Shown here: piece by piece, positions 1 to 12,980 of the stretch
How the letters are laid out: each line of letters opens with the position of its first letter
Position numbering within the stretch: the first letter of the stretch is position 1
Position numbers and translations under genes: made by a program
The notes under the pieces: model-generated
Database searches by the model: none
Told to the model about the DNA's origin: nothing
The model's input: only the letters and a program-made list of their open reading frames with translations
DNA from: Pseudisothecium myosuroides
Lineage: Eukaryota > Streptophyta > Bryopsida > Hypnales > Lembophyllaceae
Direction: 5' to 3'
DNA: 64,000 nt
Assembly: GCA_951799445.1 (NCBI GenBank)
Contig: OX637295.1
Span: forward strand, 10,106,001-10,170,000

Positions 1-2345
1 AGCTAATAAATGAATGATTCATGATTTTTATGGCAATGTTACATTCTTCTTTAACAATTAATTTCCTTCCAATTGAGTTAGAGTAAGAAAATAAATAATG
101 TGCCATAATGGTCTTTGAATCACTATTCCACTTCACAATCAAAACCATTGTATGTTGTCTAAAAAAAACATTATTCAAACTCAATTAGTGGTAGGGCCTA
201 CAATTAATGCATGGAACTTATATAGAATTCAAATCAATCCATTTTACAATCAAATTCATTGTATGTCAACTCAAAAACATCATTCAAATTCTATATGTAG
301 TAGGACCTATAATTAAAGTGCAAAATTTACAAAAACTCAAATCAATCAATTTAAGGTACAATTGAATTAAATCCTCAAGTCAACTATCATTGTGGACATT
401 AAATTTTATGATAATCTAAATGTAAAATTCTTTGGGCCATCAAAAATAGCAATATAAAAATATTTTCTTAATATCCAAAGATGGTGAAGTTTAATACCAA
501 TAGCAACCAAGCCTTGGTTATTGAAACAAGGCTTTAGATTTTCATCTTCAAAGGTCTCTAGAAGATTGAATGTATGTGTATACACACCATATGAAATCCT
601 AGTAAATATACAACATTGTATTTATGTATACTATCAATATATTATGGTGTGAAGTTCTATTGAACCCATTAAGGATTGTGGTTGATTTTGGAGGCAAGCA
701 AGGTGTTTTCTGGCCTTAGATTGAACATAGAAAAAAATACCAAACTGTGATGCATTCTAGAGCTCTGACCGTATTGATAGAATTGGTATGAATGCTTGGG
801 GCTCTGCAGTAAATGCATGACAAATTTTGCATTGATTTCCATATTGATTTTTGTATTTTTAGCTAGTATTTTGTTGTTTTTTTCAACCCCAAAAAACACA
901 TACTAGTACGTATTGTCCTGATTTCTGTTTCAATGCATTTGGTTCATAATTCCCATACTTGTCCCCTTTCCTTTGTATCCAAGTTTATTTTCAAAAAGTC
1001 TTGCCACCAATGAAAAAGTATCAAATTCAACCAAAAAGTGGTCAACTAGTCCTTAATGGGTTAATTCCTAGAAGAGCTAGGAAGAATATAGATTTGAAAA
1101 ATAAATTATGCTTTGAAAACAATATAGTCATAAGATCTTCATTTTTGTAAGTTTTTTTCTTTTTCAACTCTACATGAATTTAGAATCAAATATGATAGTC
1201 ATGAAGCATGAAGTTATCAAGCTAGTCACATTGATGAAGAACAGGAAAAGAATATTTTTTCATCATACATATATAGATGTACTTCATTTGATTTGTGTTG
1301 CTCAAATAATAAGCTTTCGAAAACTTTCATCATCTACCTAGTAAATGTTAGTTCTGTAAAGAATTAAAGATGATAATATAGTCTAATGTGATAGTATGCA
1401 AGTCTAAAATCCACTTTCATCTTAAAAGTATTATTATATTTCATTTTCACTCAATGGACTAGAAAAAGGCAATTTTTGACGATCGATGTATAAAACATAG
1501 AAGTTAAAACAAGTGACATCAATTTATATAAATATATACACAATAATCATTTAGAGTGCCAACATCCAAAACCGTCCTTATATCCATTCCTAACAAGTAG
1601 ACTACTATTGAAAGTATCCCCTAAAAGTGCATTTAATCCAATTCCATACTTAACTGCAATTCATTGATTGATGATTTTCAAGATTTCAATATTAGGACTA
1701 AGCTTTGTGATGGTTTAGTGGCCTAGGAAGTTCTACTTTGAGAATTTATAGTAAAGACTTGTCTTTTTTTTTTTTTGAAAATTCATGATTTCCAATTGTT
1801 AATAGAGTTAATCGTAAAGTGAGCAAATGCAGAACCAGGAGCCGGAGTTTTGGAAAAACACAGGACCAAACTCCTTGGAGCACCCAACCTCAGGTCTAAT
1901 TGAGTTTGGTGCCGTGTTTGTTTTGTTCTATTCTTAGTTAAACCTTCTTTTGACACAAGTTCACAAACATAGGACAACTTTGCAATTAACTCTAGTATTG
2001 CAGAATTTTTTTTTCCTAGCATTGATGCGTCCAACTATACTGAATTGCTTAATTTGACGGTTGTGGGTGTTTTCACCTTCCATAAATTTCAATTTGCAAA
2101 CTCTGAATTCCCAGAAGGGGCAGACTTGGACATTTTGCCCAGGCAAGCTCAATGAAATAAAAGCTGACGTGTATACCCCACCTGAGCCCCAGCAACCCCG
2201 AGCTATTATTTTACTTGGCAAAGGAAAAAACAAAACAAACTTGGACCCACTTGCTACTTACCCAAATAATTGGAAGTGTAGGCTTTGGCCCTGTGCCACG
2301 AAGTATGAGAAATCTGTTGAGAAACCCTATTTGGTTTACCCTATA
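1..2345. other. AT-rich intergenic DNA, no gene seen
   Basis: No open frame here has protein-like composition. The frames of 63-96 codons are rich in residues expected from AT-rich noise, and none resembles a family I know. Bases about 1,820-2,310 are somewhat richer in GC, with runs such as CCCCACCTGAGCCCC near 2,176. That could be an old element or a decayed exon, but I see no paired ends or splice-bounded frame. Confidence 0.5.
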
Positions 2346-3442
2346 ATGTAGGAGGTCCATAAAGGGCTCTAAAAGCGTGCATCTCCTGAAATGTAATGTA
2401 GACTATTTGCACGTTTTTCTTTTTCATTGTACTAGCACTATGCAAATAATCAGTAAATTTCAGGAGGTAACTAATCTAGGAGGTCCTATAATGGAGCATT
2501 TAACCCCTAAATGCCCGAGGCACCAAAAATTGGTGTCAACAGTACTTTGTAGTTAAATAAAACCTAAGTAAGTTGCTATTTTTAGTAGTTTATATTTTTG
2601 TAAAATTCTTTTTGAAGTCTAGTTTTAGCATCAAAAATCCGATTTTGAAAATGATGTTTTATGATTTTTCTACTCAAGATTTTTTGTAAGGGTACCCATT
2701 GTAATCTTGACTTTCCATAGTGTTGAGGGCTCTTGGAAATGAGCCTCCAATACACTAGATCTTGATGAAAAAATCACATTAGAAATTCATTTAAAAAAAT
2801 TGTAGAGTAGATTTTGAAAAGCCATAAATTGATTGAGGTTATGCGTGTTAGGCCCTTTGACCTCATATTTTTTTGGTGACCAACTTTTTAGATTTGATAT
2901 GTGAAAGGAGGATTGAAAGAATTTCTTAGTTTTAACACCCTCATGTTCAAACATTATAATCTTTCAATTCATAAGTGATATTGTTGTATTTTCTTTTCCT
3001 ATGTGATCTCTAGTATGTCTAGTTTGAATTTGTATGGTTACATTTCCAAAAAAATTGATACAACTTATCAAAATGTTGACTTTTTGTTCAATTTAGAGCA
3101 AATTCGTAGAGGCTCAAAAAAGGCCTTGGGCATTTAGGGGTTAAGGGCTGGAGCTGAATTTTGAGGAGGTGAAATATCTTGAAATTTTTTCAGTCAATTT
3201 TCCTTGAAAAACAGATTGAACTGACATCTAACCCAAGTCGTTTCATATTTTTTCATGCTTTTTTGAATTAGTTAAAAAAATTTGAAGTTGAAATGGCATA
3301 GGGCTCTAAAATGGTGCCCTAGCTAAAATGTACACAGTCTGTACATTGATGGAGGCTATGAAAAAATAACATGTACAAACAGTTTACATTTCAGTTAGGG
3401 CTCCATTTTAATGCCCGCTCCATTTAAGGACCTCCTACCTTA
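2346..3442. mobile_element. GTAGGAGGTCC-ended element carrying a nested TTAA element
   Basis: The left end reads GTAGGAGGTCC near 2,347 and the right end GGACCTCCTACCTTA at 3,428-3,442, the inverted ends of a family seen again at 15,110 and 23,601. The interior shares phrases with those copies, including a GGGCTCTAAAA motif and paired TGTACA-containing segments. A TTAA-bounded element (2,500-3,144) sits inside. A second GGAGGTCC motif near 2,480 means the left portion could itself be two fragments, so the outer boundary is less certain than the inner one. Confidence 0.5.
2500..3144. mobile_element. TTAA-bounded inverted-repeat element, copy 1 (piggyBac-like ends)
   Basis: It is bounded on both sides by TTAA. 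The left end reads TTAACCCCTAAATGCCC and the right end is its complement, GGGCATTTAGGGGTTAA. The interior is AT-rich and has no transposase-like frame, so this is a non-autonomous copy. TTAA target duplication with a terminal CCC is the hallmark of piggyBac-type transposition. The assignment rests on ends only. Confidence 0.6.
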
Positions 3443-3527
3443 GATGCTTTTAGTGTATTGCAATTCAACTTCAAAAATTTGAAACTAATTCCAAGAAAGC
3501 TTCCAAAAATATTAAACAACTTGAGTT

Positions 3528-3688
3528 AAGGTAATTGACCCCATCATGGACACAACTTTGGATAAGCCCATTGCAAGCACAGTTCTTTATGTGATGTACA
3601 TATCACACAACACATGTACATCAAAAGAATTTTTGTGGCTGCAATAGGCTTGTCCAAATTCGTGTCTGGAGTGGGGTCAGTTACCTTA
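3528..3688. mobile_element. Short inverted-repeat element (about 160 bp)
   Basis: The left end TAAGGTAATTGACCCCATC pairs with the right end GTGGGGTCAGTTACCTTA, and the pairing continues inward (GGACACAA against TTCGTGTC, AAGCCCATTGCA against TGCAATAGGCTT). The whole unit can fold into one hairpin around a TACATATC-rich centre. It has no coding capacity and is a MITE by structure. It belongs to none of the other families here, although the AAGGTAACT phrase recurs at 24,415. Confidence 0.6.
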
Positions 3689-3915
3689 GATGCCTTCCAT
3701 TTGTCTTTCAAGAAAAATTGATTGAAAAATATTTCAAGTGACTTAACTTCCCCAAATTAATGTTCAACTTTTTAATGGATGCTTTATAAACCTCCTACTT
3801 TTATGTTTTTTGGGGGCGGGGGGCCACAAAAAGAAACTTAGCTTCAATTGCAAAGAATGGTAAATACTTATACAATATGATTTCGTCAAAATAATAATGT
3901 CCATAATGTCTAACC

Positions 3916-4362
3916 ATGAGAGCATCTCCACAGGGGCACGCCATTATGCCCCGGCAAATGGTTATAAGTGCCCTACTAGTTTGTACTAGTCTTAACGCAG
4001 GGCACACCACAACCTGAACCAGACACTTGAACCTACAGCGCCCTCAAGTTTTGACTTGTGCCACAATAAGATGGCAGAACCCGAATTCCAATGGCGTCTT
4101 GGGGTGGGGGCCGGGCAAGCAAAGGAGCGGGCAATGTTGTGACTAAAAGAGTTCCCAGTGTCTTATATATGATTAAATGCTTGAAGGAGAAATTATAGTT
4201 ACGTACAAGCCCTCATAATTGCACACCTTGGAGACCAAGAATTGTTGTGCTTGTGGACCATTTATGATGGGGGCCTGGAAAACATGCGAAGTTTGTTGTC
4301 AAACACATCACATGAGCTTTAGCGCGCTCATTTTGACGTGCAATGTTGGAGATGATCTAATC
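3916..4362. mobile_element. Possible PIF/Harbinger-like MITE, degenerate
   Basis: The left boundary reads GAGAGCATCTCCACAGGGGC (3,917-3,936) and the right side reads TTGGAGATGATCT near 4,350, an imperfect inverse. GC-rich stretches lie between them in AT-rich surroundings. The GAGCATCTCCA end resembles the better copy at 13,733. The right end is diverged and I see no clean target duplication. Confidence 0.35.
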
Positions 4363-4794
4363 CTATAAAGAAGGATAATGTGATCAATGCAATAATCAAA
4401 CATCAAAACTCTTTCACTTTGTATAATGTATTTTTTGACTATATATGAATAAATTCTCCCCTAAAAATAAAAATTTAATGGAAAAATCACATGTCATTTG
4501 CAAGTCATCAAATTTCAATTTATTTTGTAAAGAATTGAAATGTCCCTTGATTTTTAAAGAAAAAATGAAAAAAATTCAAATCAAATGTAATGAAACATTT
4601 AAAAATTATGAAAATTTTACAAAAGGTGCAGATTAGCATATAGAGTATCATAGTGTAAACCATTCTATATGTCCATATCATAGGAAATGCTACCATATGA
4701 GTATAGACTGTAGAATTTAGAGCATAGAGCATGGTTTGGTAAGCCTAAAGCTTGTTTTAGAGGTTATTTATTAAAACATAGATATCCTTGGCAG

Positions 4795-4935
4795 GTGTAA
4801 GTAGGTACCCTATAACATTAAAGGTACCCTAAAATATAAAACACCTAATAGATAATATTGTACATACCTATAATATAGGTATCTAATAACCACCAAAGGT
4901 AGTCTACACTCCACGTTCATGCTCTACGTTCATAT
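4795..4935. repeat. TATAATATAGG-type dispersed repeat, copy A
   Basis: Short phrases such as GTACCCTATAACATTAAAGG and CCTATAATATAGGTA repeat at intervals of a few tens of bases. They are followed by a GCTC...CATACTAG segment. The same arrangement occurs at 12,790-12,975 and 56,930-57,015, so this is a dispersed family made of internally repetitive units. Confidence 0.5.
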
Positions 4936-5550
4936 ACTAGCTTCGCTCTCTACATCATTCTATATTTTGAAACATGACTTTCAACTTCAAATTACATTGA
5001 ATATTCAATTGTAGGAGATGCTTGAAGTTTCAAGCAGAGTAGAAACTAGGCTTAGGTAGCTATGTCTTGTTAGTGTCACTCAAAAGCAAGAAATAATTTG
5101 GAAATTAAAATCAAATTTCTAAAAGAAAATGTCAAAAGTGCTCAAACTTACAATAAAGGTATTTGGTTATTTGAAAAAAAAATTAATGTTTAATTGGAAA
5201 TCAACTAACAAAATTTGGATTTAATTAATGATGTAAATATACCACTATCAAATCTTCTCATAAAAAAACTACTTGAAAATCATCTAGTCTATCTTCAATA
5301 TAGACCATTCACAAGTTACTTTTTGGTTTGTCTAAAAATGGTGGTATGGATATTGGTTTGCAAATTTTTTAACTAACAACTAAAATATGTATTCTTTTTT
5401 ACATTCAAGTATTCAATTGTTGATTCAAAATATGCTAAAAGATCATAATAATCAAAGTTTTAGGCTCCAAAATTCAACATGGGCTACGCTTCTACTAGAA
5501 GATTAGTTTGTGCACTTGAATTTCATTCATTATTAAATCAATTAAAAACC

Positions 5551-5555
5551 TATGT

Positions 5556-5586
<31 letters not shown>

Positions 5587-5610
5587 TTAATTAATTTTTA
5601 ATTTTTAATT
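5551..5610. repeat. AT dinucleotide microsatellite with AATT tail
   Basis: There is an uninterrupted TA/AT run of about 25 bases followed by repeated AATT units and AT-rich low-complexity sequence. It is a simple sequence repeat and probably length-polymorphic. Confidence 0.85.
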
Positions 5611-6852
5611 TAATTATAATTCTCCATTTTTTTATTTTGAAACAATAAATGGCATTTATTATTACTCTCTAAAGATACATTTGCAAGTCTTTATGTGCTT
5701 CAAAAGATAGTTGTAACTACAATTACTTAAAAAACCCATTACAGCTAGTTTGGTTCACCTTAATTTATTTGAAATAGTGCTCACTTTGCCATAAGATTAG
5801 GGAAGGTTTTACATGATTGGTAATTACAAAGAGTGGTTAGGTTTAGTGTTTCAAAATTCCTAATGTTTGAAGAAAAAAATGGACCAATATGCCAAGTTTT
5901 TCAAATTGAAAGGTGATGCTAAATTTTGAAAGTTGATGCACAAATTTAATTGATGTTATTCTATGATAGGGAATGAATTTGGCTCTAAGGATTGTGAAAG
6001 AAATCCAAGATGCATTAGCGTATGCATATGAAATTAATTCAAATGTCAAGAAGTTGGGATTTTATAGGACATGATTTTTTAAAATTTTCATGTAATTTTT
6101 CTTCACTAGGTGCTATGGAACTACATGTTATCAATATTGGTATTCTAGGTAGCTCTACGGTTGTATAATAAATGCATGTGAACGTATGGGGAGCAATTGA
6201 GCAAGAAGTACTAGTATAGAGTGACGGTGCTTTATGATTGAAAAGAATAATTAGAGAGCTTAAAATTCAAAACCCATAAAGGACATTGATGCACCACTAG
6301 CCATATAGAACCACTCAATGAATTCATTGCTTGAAGATTTGAAGTGACACGTTGCAGCTGAGAGGTATGAAATGTGAAAAGGTGAATTTAAGAATTGGTT
6401 TATGTTCCTGTGACAAGGACTATGCAACCACTGTTGGTGGAGATGTAAATGAAAGTGCTTGGATATTAAGGTTCAAGTTGAAAATGTCACTAGAACATCA
6501 AATAGAATTTAAGCAGCTCTACCAAAATCAAAGGTTTTAATAAAATCACTAGCCTACAATTTGGAGGCATTGAAATAGTTCAAATCCCTACATAAATTTT
6601 AAGGTCCAAAGTTTATTTACAAATTCAAGCTAACACTTAATGAATGTCCTGTATAACACACCAATTGTTAGTTGAATACATGAATGTGGTTAAGTCCTCT
6701 AAATTAATGTAAAGGTTCAATGACCTCACTATCTCACCTATCTCATTATACCTACCAATCTCAACCACTCATGCAAAAAATCAGGGCACCCAATCTTTTC
6801 ATGGTCATATGTCAAAGTATGTACTTTTTCAAAAGACCTAATTTGAATCTCT
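5611..6852. other. AT-rich intergenic DNA, no gene seen
   Basis: No protein-like frame, tRNA-like fold or paired inverted ends were found. The 62-codon frame at 6,352-6,540 has ordinary composition but no family resemblance and no splice or regulatory context. Confidence 0.5.
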
Positions 6853-6995
6853 AGTAAAAAGGTGGTGATTGCGTACCAAGGAATAGTATGTCAGCATAGT
6901 GCCCAAGGCCCATTTGGACATTAGCTTGGTGCCAATATGAACCTTGGGCACCATGCTAACACTATTCATTGGTGCCTAAAGACCACCTTTCTACT
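6853..6995. repeat. Long hairpin (about 143 bp)
   Basis: TAGTAAAAAGGTGGT on the left pairs with ACCACCTTTCTACT on the right. The pairing continues inward through GTACCAAGGAATAGT against ACTATTCATTGGTGC and AGCATAGTGCCCAAGG against CCTTGGGCACCATGCT. The loop is short (TTTGGACATTAGCTTGG region). There is no coding frame. It could be a small MITE or the fold of a small-RNA precursor; the sequence alone does not decide. Confidence 0.6.
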
Positions 6996-9972
6996 TGTGC
7001 ATTATATCTATTTACAAATTTAGGTAGTATCTTGGTGTGAATGTCCCATTTAGTAATTTTTTATGCACAATTCTTTGCCAGTTGGCGACAACAAGAAGAC
7101 AGTGACGATATTTTGTTAAGGAAATTTTCATTTTTGGGGGTCAAAACAGCTAGACTACCATTATTTATTAAGACCAATACCCAAATTTTACTGGCCTGTT
7201 TATTGGCCAATTGTCATACAACAATAGGCCGGATTTCTTTCCTCCAGTGTTTCTATTTTTCATCAACATGATGAACATGTTTCTTTCATCAAACTTGATT
7301 AAAAAAAGAAAACTCATCGCATATTGAAGCTGGCTGGACCACAAGGCAATTTCTTCTTTTTGTGATTTGAAGATTTGGTCACTTCCTTGTCCTTTTGCTT
7401 TGATAGATACAGACAGACACTGGAGTAAAAAGAAGTCTTTGAAAACTCATGTTGTTCAGAAATCATTGTCAAATGTTTTGATGGTCCTACCAAATTCTTT
7501 CACATGAAAGTGTTGTGGTTGGTGTTATTATGCAGTTTTTTATATCAGTGTACACATAATGGATTACATAATGCTCTAAAGCCGGGAGGCTTGAGAGCAT
7601 TATGGGACATAATGCCAAGGGTGATACTTCATCACAAGCGTCCATTTCTATACTTTTTTCAAATCTAAGGGCATAGAAAGAGGGGCTTGGTTATGACTCA
7701 TAACCTACTTTTGACTCTCCAATGGAATGGTGCCAAATCTGCCTTGAAAACCAGAATTGGCATTATGTACACCCTCTTCTCTGCTTTCATACCTGAGGTA
7801 AGTTAGGCATACCCACAACAACAGCAAACTTACGGGAAAATAAAGCAGTACATAAGGTGGCACCACTAATTGCTACTGTGCCTAATTTCTATTATTAGAT
7901 TTTTTTAACTTTTACATTTTCTTATTGGCAAGTGAAAGGAGGTTCCAATGCATCAAAGATTGCGACATTTGGATACTGTATGCAAAAGTTATGAAGGAAC
8001 AAAGTTTGGTCCTAAAAGCATTTCTTCTACATAGGTACATAACTAATTGTGAAAATGTACACATAGTGTAGATGGCGGTTTAAGGTCAATGTCGCATTTG
8101 GAGGTGCCTACCTTATCACTATTCCTTATCGCCCAAAAAGGGACATACACGAATCTTATCAATTAATTAACCACAGTAGCAAATCAAAAATAAATAAATA
8201 AAACACATGATTTGCTAAAAAGACAATGAACAAATTTTTTTTGATATAATTACGATATATGGAGTATATATGGAATATATGGGATATGGTTGTTAATCCC
8301 ATATCGATTGTAATCAAGCATGATCAAAAAGATATAGATATGGGGGTAATGGAAAAATATTATAATTCACTCACTTATTAAGTGAGAGGGTGACTAAAGT
8401 AAATTCACTTACTACCCCTTCAAAAGGGACCTCCCCATAATCTAGGGGCTTTAGCTTTGGATTGTCTAATTAACTTATTTTGGATTCTTTTCATCTTTTA
8501 AAGCGTCACCGTGTCTGGAAAAATATCCAATTTGATTCTCATGACTCTTTTAACCCCTAAAACGACTAAAAGCCCAGTTTGAATTTTTCAAAACTCATGC
8601 AAGTTCTTTTGACTCAAAATTTAAAAATTTTGCATAAATTTTTTTAAATGGATGTTGATCGTCTTAACCTACATGTGAAGCTTTGTTTAAGATCATTTCA
8701 ATAAATATTGAAAAATTTATAATTTTTATTTATTTCGATGTCAAAATTGGTAGCTAAAAATGTATTCTAGAATAAGATTGATTGATTTTGTTGGATTGAT
8801 ATTCAAAAACATTTGAGCCATTTGATTTCAAATAATGAGGTGAAAGTTGTGAAGAGTCTTATTTTGCGGGCAAGGAAGGTAGAAAAGATGTATTAATTGT
8901 CTTTTGTATTCAATTTTTAAAATTTTCAAATAAAAATAGAAAAAGATATCATTTGCTTACTACAACATTCTTACCATTGAAATTAACAGTTCTCAATTTT
9001 TTGAAAGAGTTATCAATGGTGTAGTTTTTCTTTCATTCAATGCCAACTTCCATTTTATACTTTTTTAAAGATGTATATAAAAAGTTTTGGGTTAAATTAT
9101 TTTTAATATATTTTCAATCCATTTTTCAATAATTTGACTTAACAATTACAAGCTTTTGGACGAGTGATTTTTTTTCTAAAATTATGGAGAGACAAAACTT
9201 CACTTTTTGGAAGGACTAGAAAGCGTATATTTGAAGTAGAGGTACATTGAACTTGCAATCAATGGAGATATTCACTCTAAAATTTTGAGATAGTATACTT
9301 GAACAAGTTAATTAAAGGATCCTACAATTGGATTTGTGGAAAAATAAATATAGTCTTGCTTTTGAGACAAGTATTTTGAAGCAATTTTGGTTCCTAAACA
9401 TCAAAGCAATTTAGTGGCTAAGAATCTTTTTTTTTTTACATTTTTACAACTTGAATTTTTATAAGAATTTACTAATATTCTGGCTTATTTCTTACCCCCA
9501 AAGTGCAAGTATCTTTCAACTACAGAGCTAAAGTTCCTTATTTTAAATTAAAAAAGATTCAAAAATGAATTTGATTAAAAATTAATTAATGTTAAGATAT
9601 TAAAATCTAAAAAATACTATAATTAGACATCTATACCCTAAGCTTATAGCAAAAATCTTAAAAAATAAATAAATGCAATTTGCTATTTACATTTGAATTT
9701 TTTTGAATTTTTGATTTTATATTTAATTAATATAGGATAGTGCAATGGTAGATTCATCTAATAAGATATGATCTATAGAGAACAATTTAGGGCTTTGTTT
9801 GATATTCCTCGCTAAACTATAATGTCTAAATTGCGCTTTACATCACATCTTCACAATTTTGGATACTTAATTCCTTCCAGGTTTTTTAGGAGTCATCTTC
9901 TAAACATTTGTGACTATGTTTCACAAAAAAATGCTTCAAAATTGTCAATGTTTGTGCAAGATTGAAAATTAT
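6996..9972. other. AT-rich intergenic DNA, no gene seen
   Basis: No convincing gene. A single TTAACCCCTAAAA motif at about 8,549 looks like one end of the TTAA-bounded family, but I could not find its partner, so it may be a truncated copy. Bases 8,240-8,350 contain many degenerate ATATGGRATAT motifs. Confidence 0.5.
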
Positions 9973-9974
9973 TA

Positions 9975-10541
9975 TTCCCTCCGTCCCAAAATGATCTTCC
10001 TGTTGGCCTTCATTTTTGTCCCAAAATGATCTTCCTGTCGCAGTTTGTGACTTACAAATTGGTTAAATTTGACTTTTGATTGCTACAGGGGACCAACAAA
10101 ACAACTTTGAGTAGTAATTCCCCCTCTATTCATGCAATCATTAGTCAAAAGATAAATAAAATGATTAATAGGGTCAATCAACAATCTTTGTTCGTATTTT
10201 TTGCATCTCTTTGAATATTGCCCAATTGAAGGAGATGAAGCTTTTGGAGCTGGAATAAAGGGCCACATATAGGCTTAAGCATATACTAAATGCCTACAAA
10301 ATGATGACCTCATTTTCAACAATTAATTGACCACTGGTGATCTTTGAAAATGCCCAAAAAATTCTACTTTTTAATATTCCAAAAACTACATTTCAAAAAG
10401 GAATTTGAAACTCAAAGTTTCCAGAGTGCTAGGAGTACACCAAACGCTACTTACAACACAAAACAGGTTCTTAAAATGTTATTTTTTGCCTTAATCTAGA
10501 ATATTTTGTCCAACAGGAAGATCATTTTGGGACGGAGGTAG
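9975..10541. mobile_element. Stowaway-like MITE (Tc1/mariner type), copy 1
   Basis: The left end reads TTCCCTCCGTCCCAAAATGA and the right end is the near-perfect complement, TTTTGGGACGGAGGTAG. Each side is flanked by TA (9,973-9,974 and 10,542-10,543), the expected target duplication. The TCCCTCCGTCCC end is the signature of plant Stowaway elements. The left subterminal phrase CCCAAAATGATCTTCCTGT occurs twice in tandem and pairs with the right end. There is no transposase, so the element is non-autonomous. A second copy lies at 42,824. Confidence 0.85.
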
Positions 10542-10558
10542 TAATTTTTTTTCCACAA

Positions 10559-10781
10559 TTAACCCTAAACGCCTAGCGCAAGTTTACTCAAATCCAAGCC
10601 TTTTGGAATTCATTCCAATCAAACTATCACCTAAAAAGAGATCCACATAAACTGACCGTACCGATTGGTAGTAGACATAGGCCCGAAGCTCCAAGGAAAG
10701 GGACACAACCTTTGACTGTGCCGTTGAAAATATTATAACAGTCAAACAAGGAAATCTTTCAAAATCCACTCAAGGGGTTAA
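10559..10781. mobile_element. Short TTAA-bounded element, copy 2
   Basis: It begins TTAACCCTAAACGCC and ends CAAGGGGTTAA, with TTAA on both sides, and is about 220 bp long. The ends match the larger TTAA family, although the right inner sequence is diverged. It lies only 15 bases after the Stowaway-like element, so two element types share one insertion hotspot. Confidence 0.45.
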
Positions 10782-12787
10782 TAGACCTAGCCTTAGGCTA
10801 CTATTTAAATGTGTGCAAAACATTTCCAAAAATTTTGGTTGCATGGATAGAAGGATATTTGCATATGAAATGAAAAAAAAGGTCATTTGGACTAACTTGA
10901 CAATAGGTTCAATGGCAAATCTTTTAGTCCTCTTGATGTAAAAACTTTATACTTTATGAAGTTGAGGTTTTGATTCATCACAATGAAGACCATGTAGATA
11001 CTTGTAGATCAATTTTTAGAAGTAGTTGAGGGCCGTAGCAAACCTTAAAAAATCTTGCAACAAGAGTAAAAACAAGATATTGCTGAAATTCATGAATGAA
11101 ATGTTTGTTCTTTTCCTTTAAAAATCTTGAGATTGACTAGCAATTATACAACTTTCCATGCATAGACCTCTCTAATTCAAAAATCCTTAATGACTTTACA
11201 TCCATTTATCTTAGGCCAACATAAATTACCTGCTAATGACCCAAGTGACCATTTTTTGGTTGTTGTTCCTCTCTTTTGAGATGCCCACTCTCAAATATTG
11301 AGCTTTTTTTTAAATAAAAATATTTTCTAAAAAATATTGTGCGTTGTAAATCCAATGACATGAATTTCATCAAATTTTGAGTTAAGCTCTGCCTTGTGGA
11401 ATTTTCAAATTTAAGTGGTGTAGTGTTATTTACAGCTCATTTCTTGGGGTTCAATTTGGGCATAAACAAAAAAGTCAACAAACCAATGTGATTTTTGCCC
11501 ACCTCAAAAATGACATATCCACTTTGAAAAGGGCAAATCCAAGGAGTTCAAGGAAAAGACGAGTTCCATTCTTCTTTTTCTTACAAACACTACTCTCATT
11601 CTAGTGACCACCGAGCATTGCAAGGTTGACCATGAAATGAAAAATGCTTGGAATATTGTGAAATTTTACATGTACATTTTGAATCTCTTATCTTTCATTG
11701 AGCACAAAAGGGCATCATTTCAAATATTCTTATAAAGACATGCTTCTTCAAAGTACGTTGCCCTCTATTTCCATTGACCCAATTAAAACTTCCAATTTAA
11801 ATATCTCCTAAACCGTGCAGTCAAATAATCTAAATATTTTTTCAAGTGCTCCTCTCAATGTGAACTTTAAGATCCTATACTTACATTCTATATGATTACA
11901 AGAAAAAATGAGAATTTTTTTTGTTCAAGTTCTTGGTAGCTTTGACCCATTTTGAAAGTATCCCCCCCCCTTGGATTTGATGATAGAACTTTTGCTCTCG
12001 GGCACATAGAAATTAAAATAATATTTCTACAAGGCTAATTTGTTTTTCTATCTAGAGAAAAAAATTCAAAAAATTTGGGACTTCATAGGTTGAGGATTTA
12101 GGAAAAATGAATTCTTTATTCATATGCATTAAAAGAGGCCCAAATTTTTCTACTTTAGTACTTATTAGTAGGTAATTTATTTGGGATAGATGTGATTGCT
12201 ATCATATTCAATACAAGATGATCAAATTAATTCAAAACAAGTTTCAAAATACATTGGTCCCTAATTTATGGCAATGTTTTGTAATCCAAAACCACTTCAA
12301 AATTCTCATATCTAAAGCAAGGTTAATATCTTCATCTAAATTATATTTTCTAACAAATCTAATTGTAGGATTCCTTCAGTGAAGTTGCTCAGGTACATTA
12401 TCTAAAAATTATAGAATAAAATTCACCACCAATTGCAAGGTTAATTTGCCTAAATTTTCAAAAGTAGGTTTTTTTAGCCCTTCCTAAAGGTGAAGTTTTA
12501 TCTTCAACATTTTAAGGAAAAAACATGTAAGTCCCATAACTTGTGCGATCTAGTCAGTATGTGGGAAAATGGATTGGGATTACATGAAAAAGAGTTTAAT
12601 CCAAAAAATTGTCGTATTCATCTTTAAAAAAATAATAGAGTGAAATGCGATACTAGATGAAAGAAAAAAAAATACTATATTGCTAATCATATTTACAAGA
12701 AACTAATCATTTATAAATTTCAATGGTAAAAATGTTCTAGTAACACTATAAATTGTACATCAACAGTGTTAGCACATGAGTGCAAAG
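10782..12787. other. AT-rich intergenic DNA, no gene seen
   Basis: I find no coding frame, paired inverted ends or RNA gene. A C run near 11,963 and scattered poly-A/T tracts are the only notable composition features. Confidence 0.5.
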
Positions 12788-12980
12788 ACGTGAGCCTTGA
12801 ACCTAGCTGTAGGTATATACCTACAACCATTTGAAGGTATTTATAACATATCTACTTATAATATAGGTACACTATAACATATAAAGAGTCTATAATATAG
12901 ACGCCTATAACCATAAAAGGTGTTTATAATATAGACTCCTGTACTCATGGGCTCATAGATTCTATACTCACATACTAATA
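12788..12980. repeat. TATAATATAGG-type dispersed repeat, copy B
   Basis: It contains several spaced units of the form TATAATATAGA/G followed by CGCCTATAACCATAAAAGG. It ends with a CTCATGGGCTCATAG segment and a CATACTAATAG phrase. This is the same order as the copies near 4,795 and 56,930. It is internally palindromic (GTAGGTATATACCTAC near 12,812). Confidence 0.55.

Noticed and set aside
5551..5610. AT run as a replication or matrix-attachment site
   Set aside because: A simple microsatellite explains it; nothing else supports a functional site.
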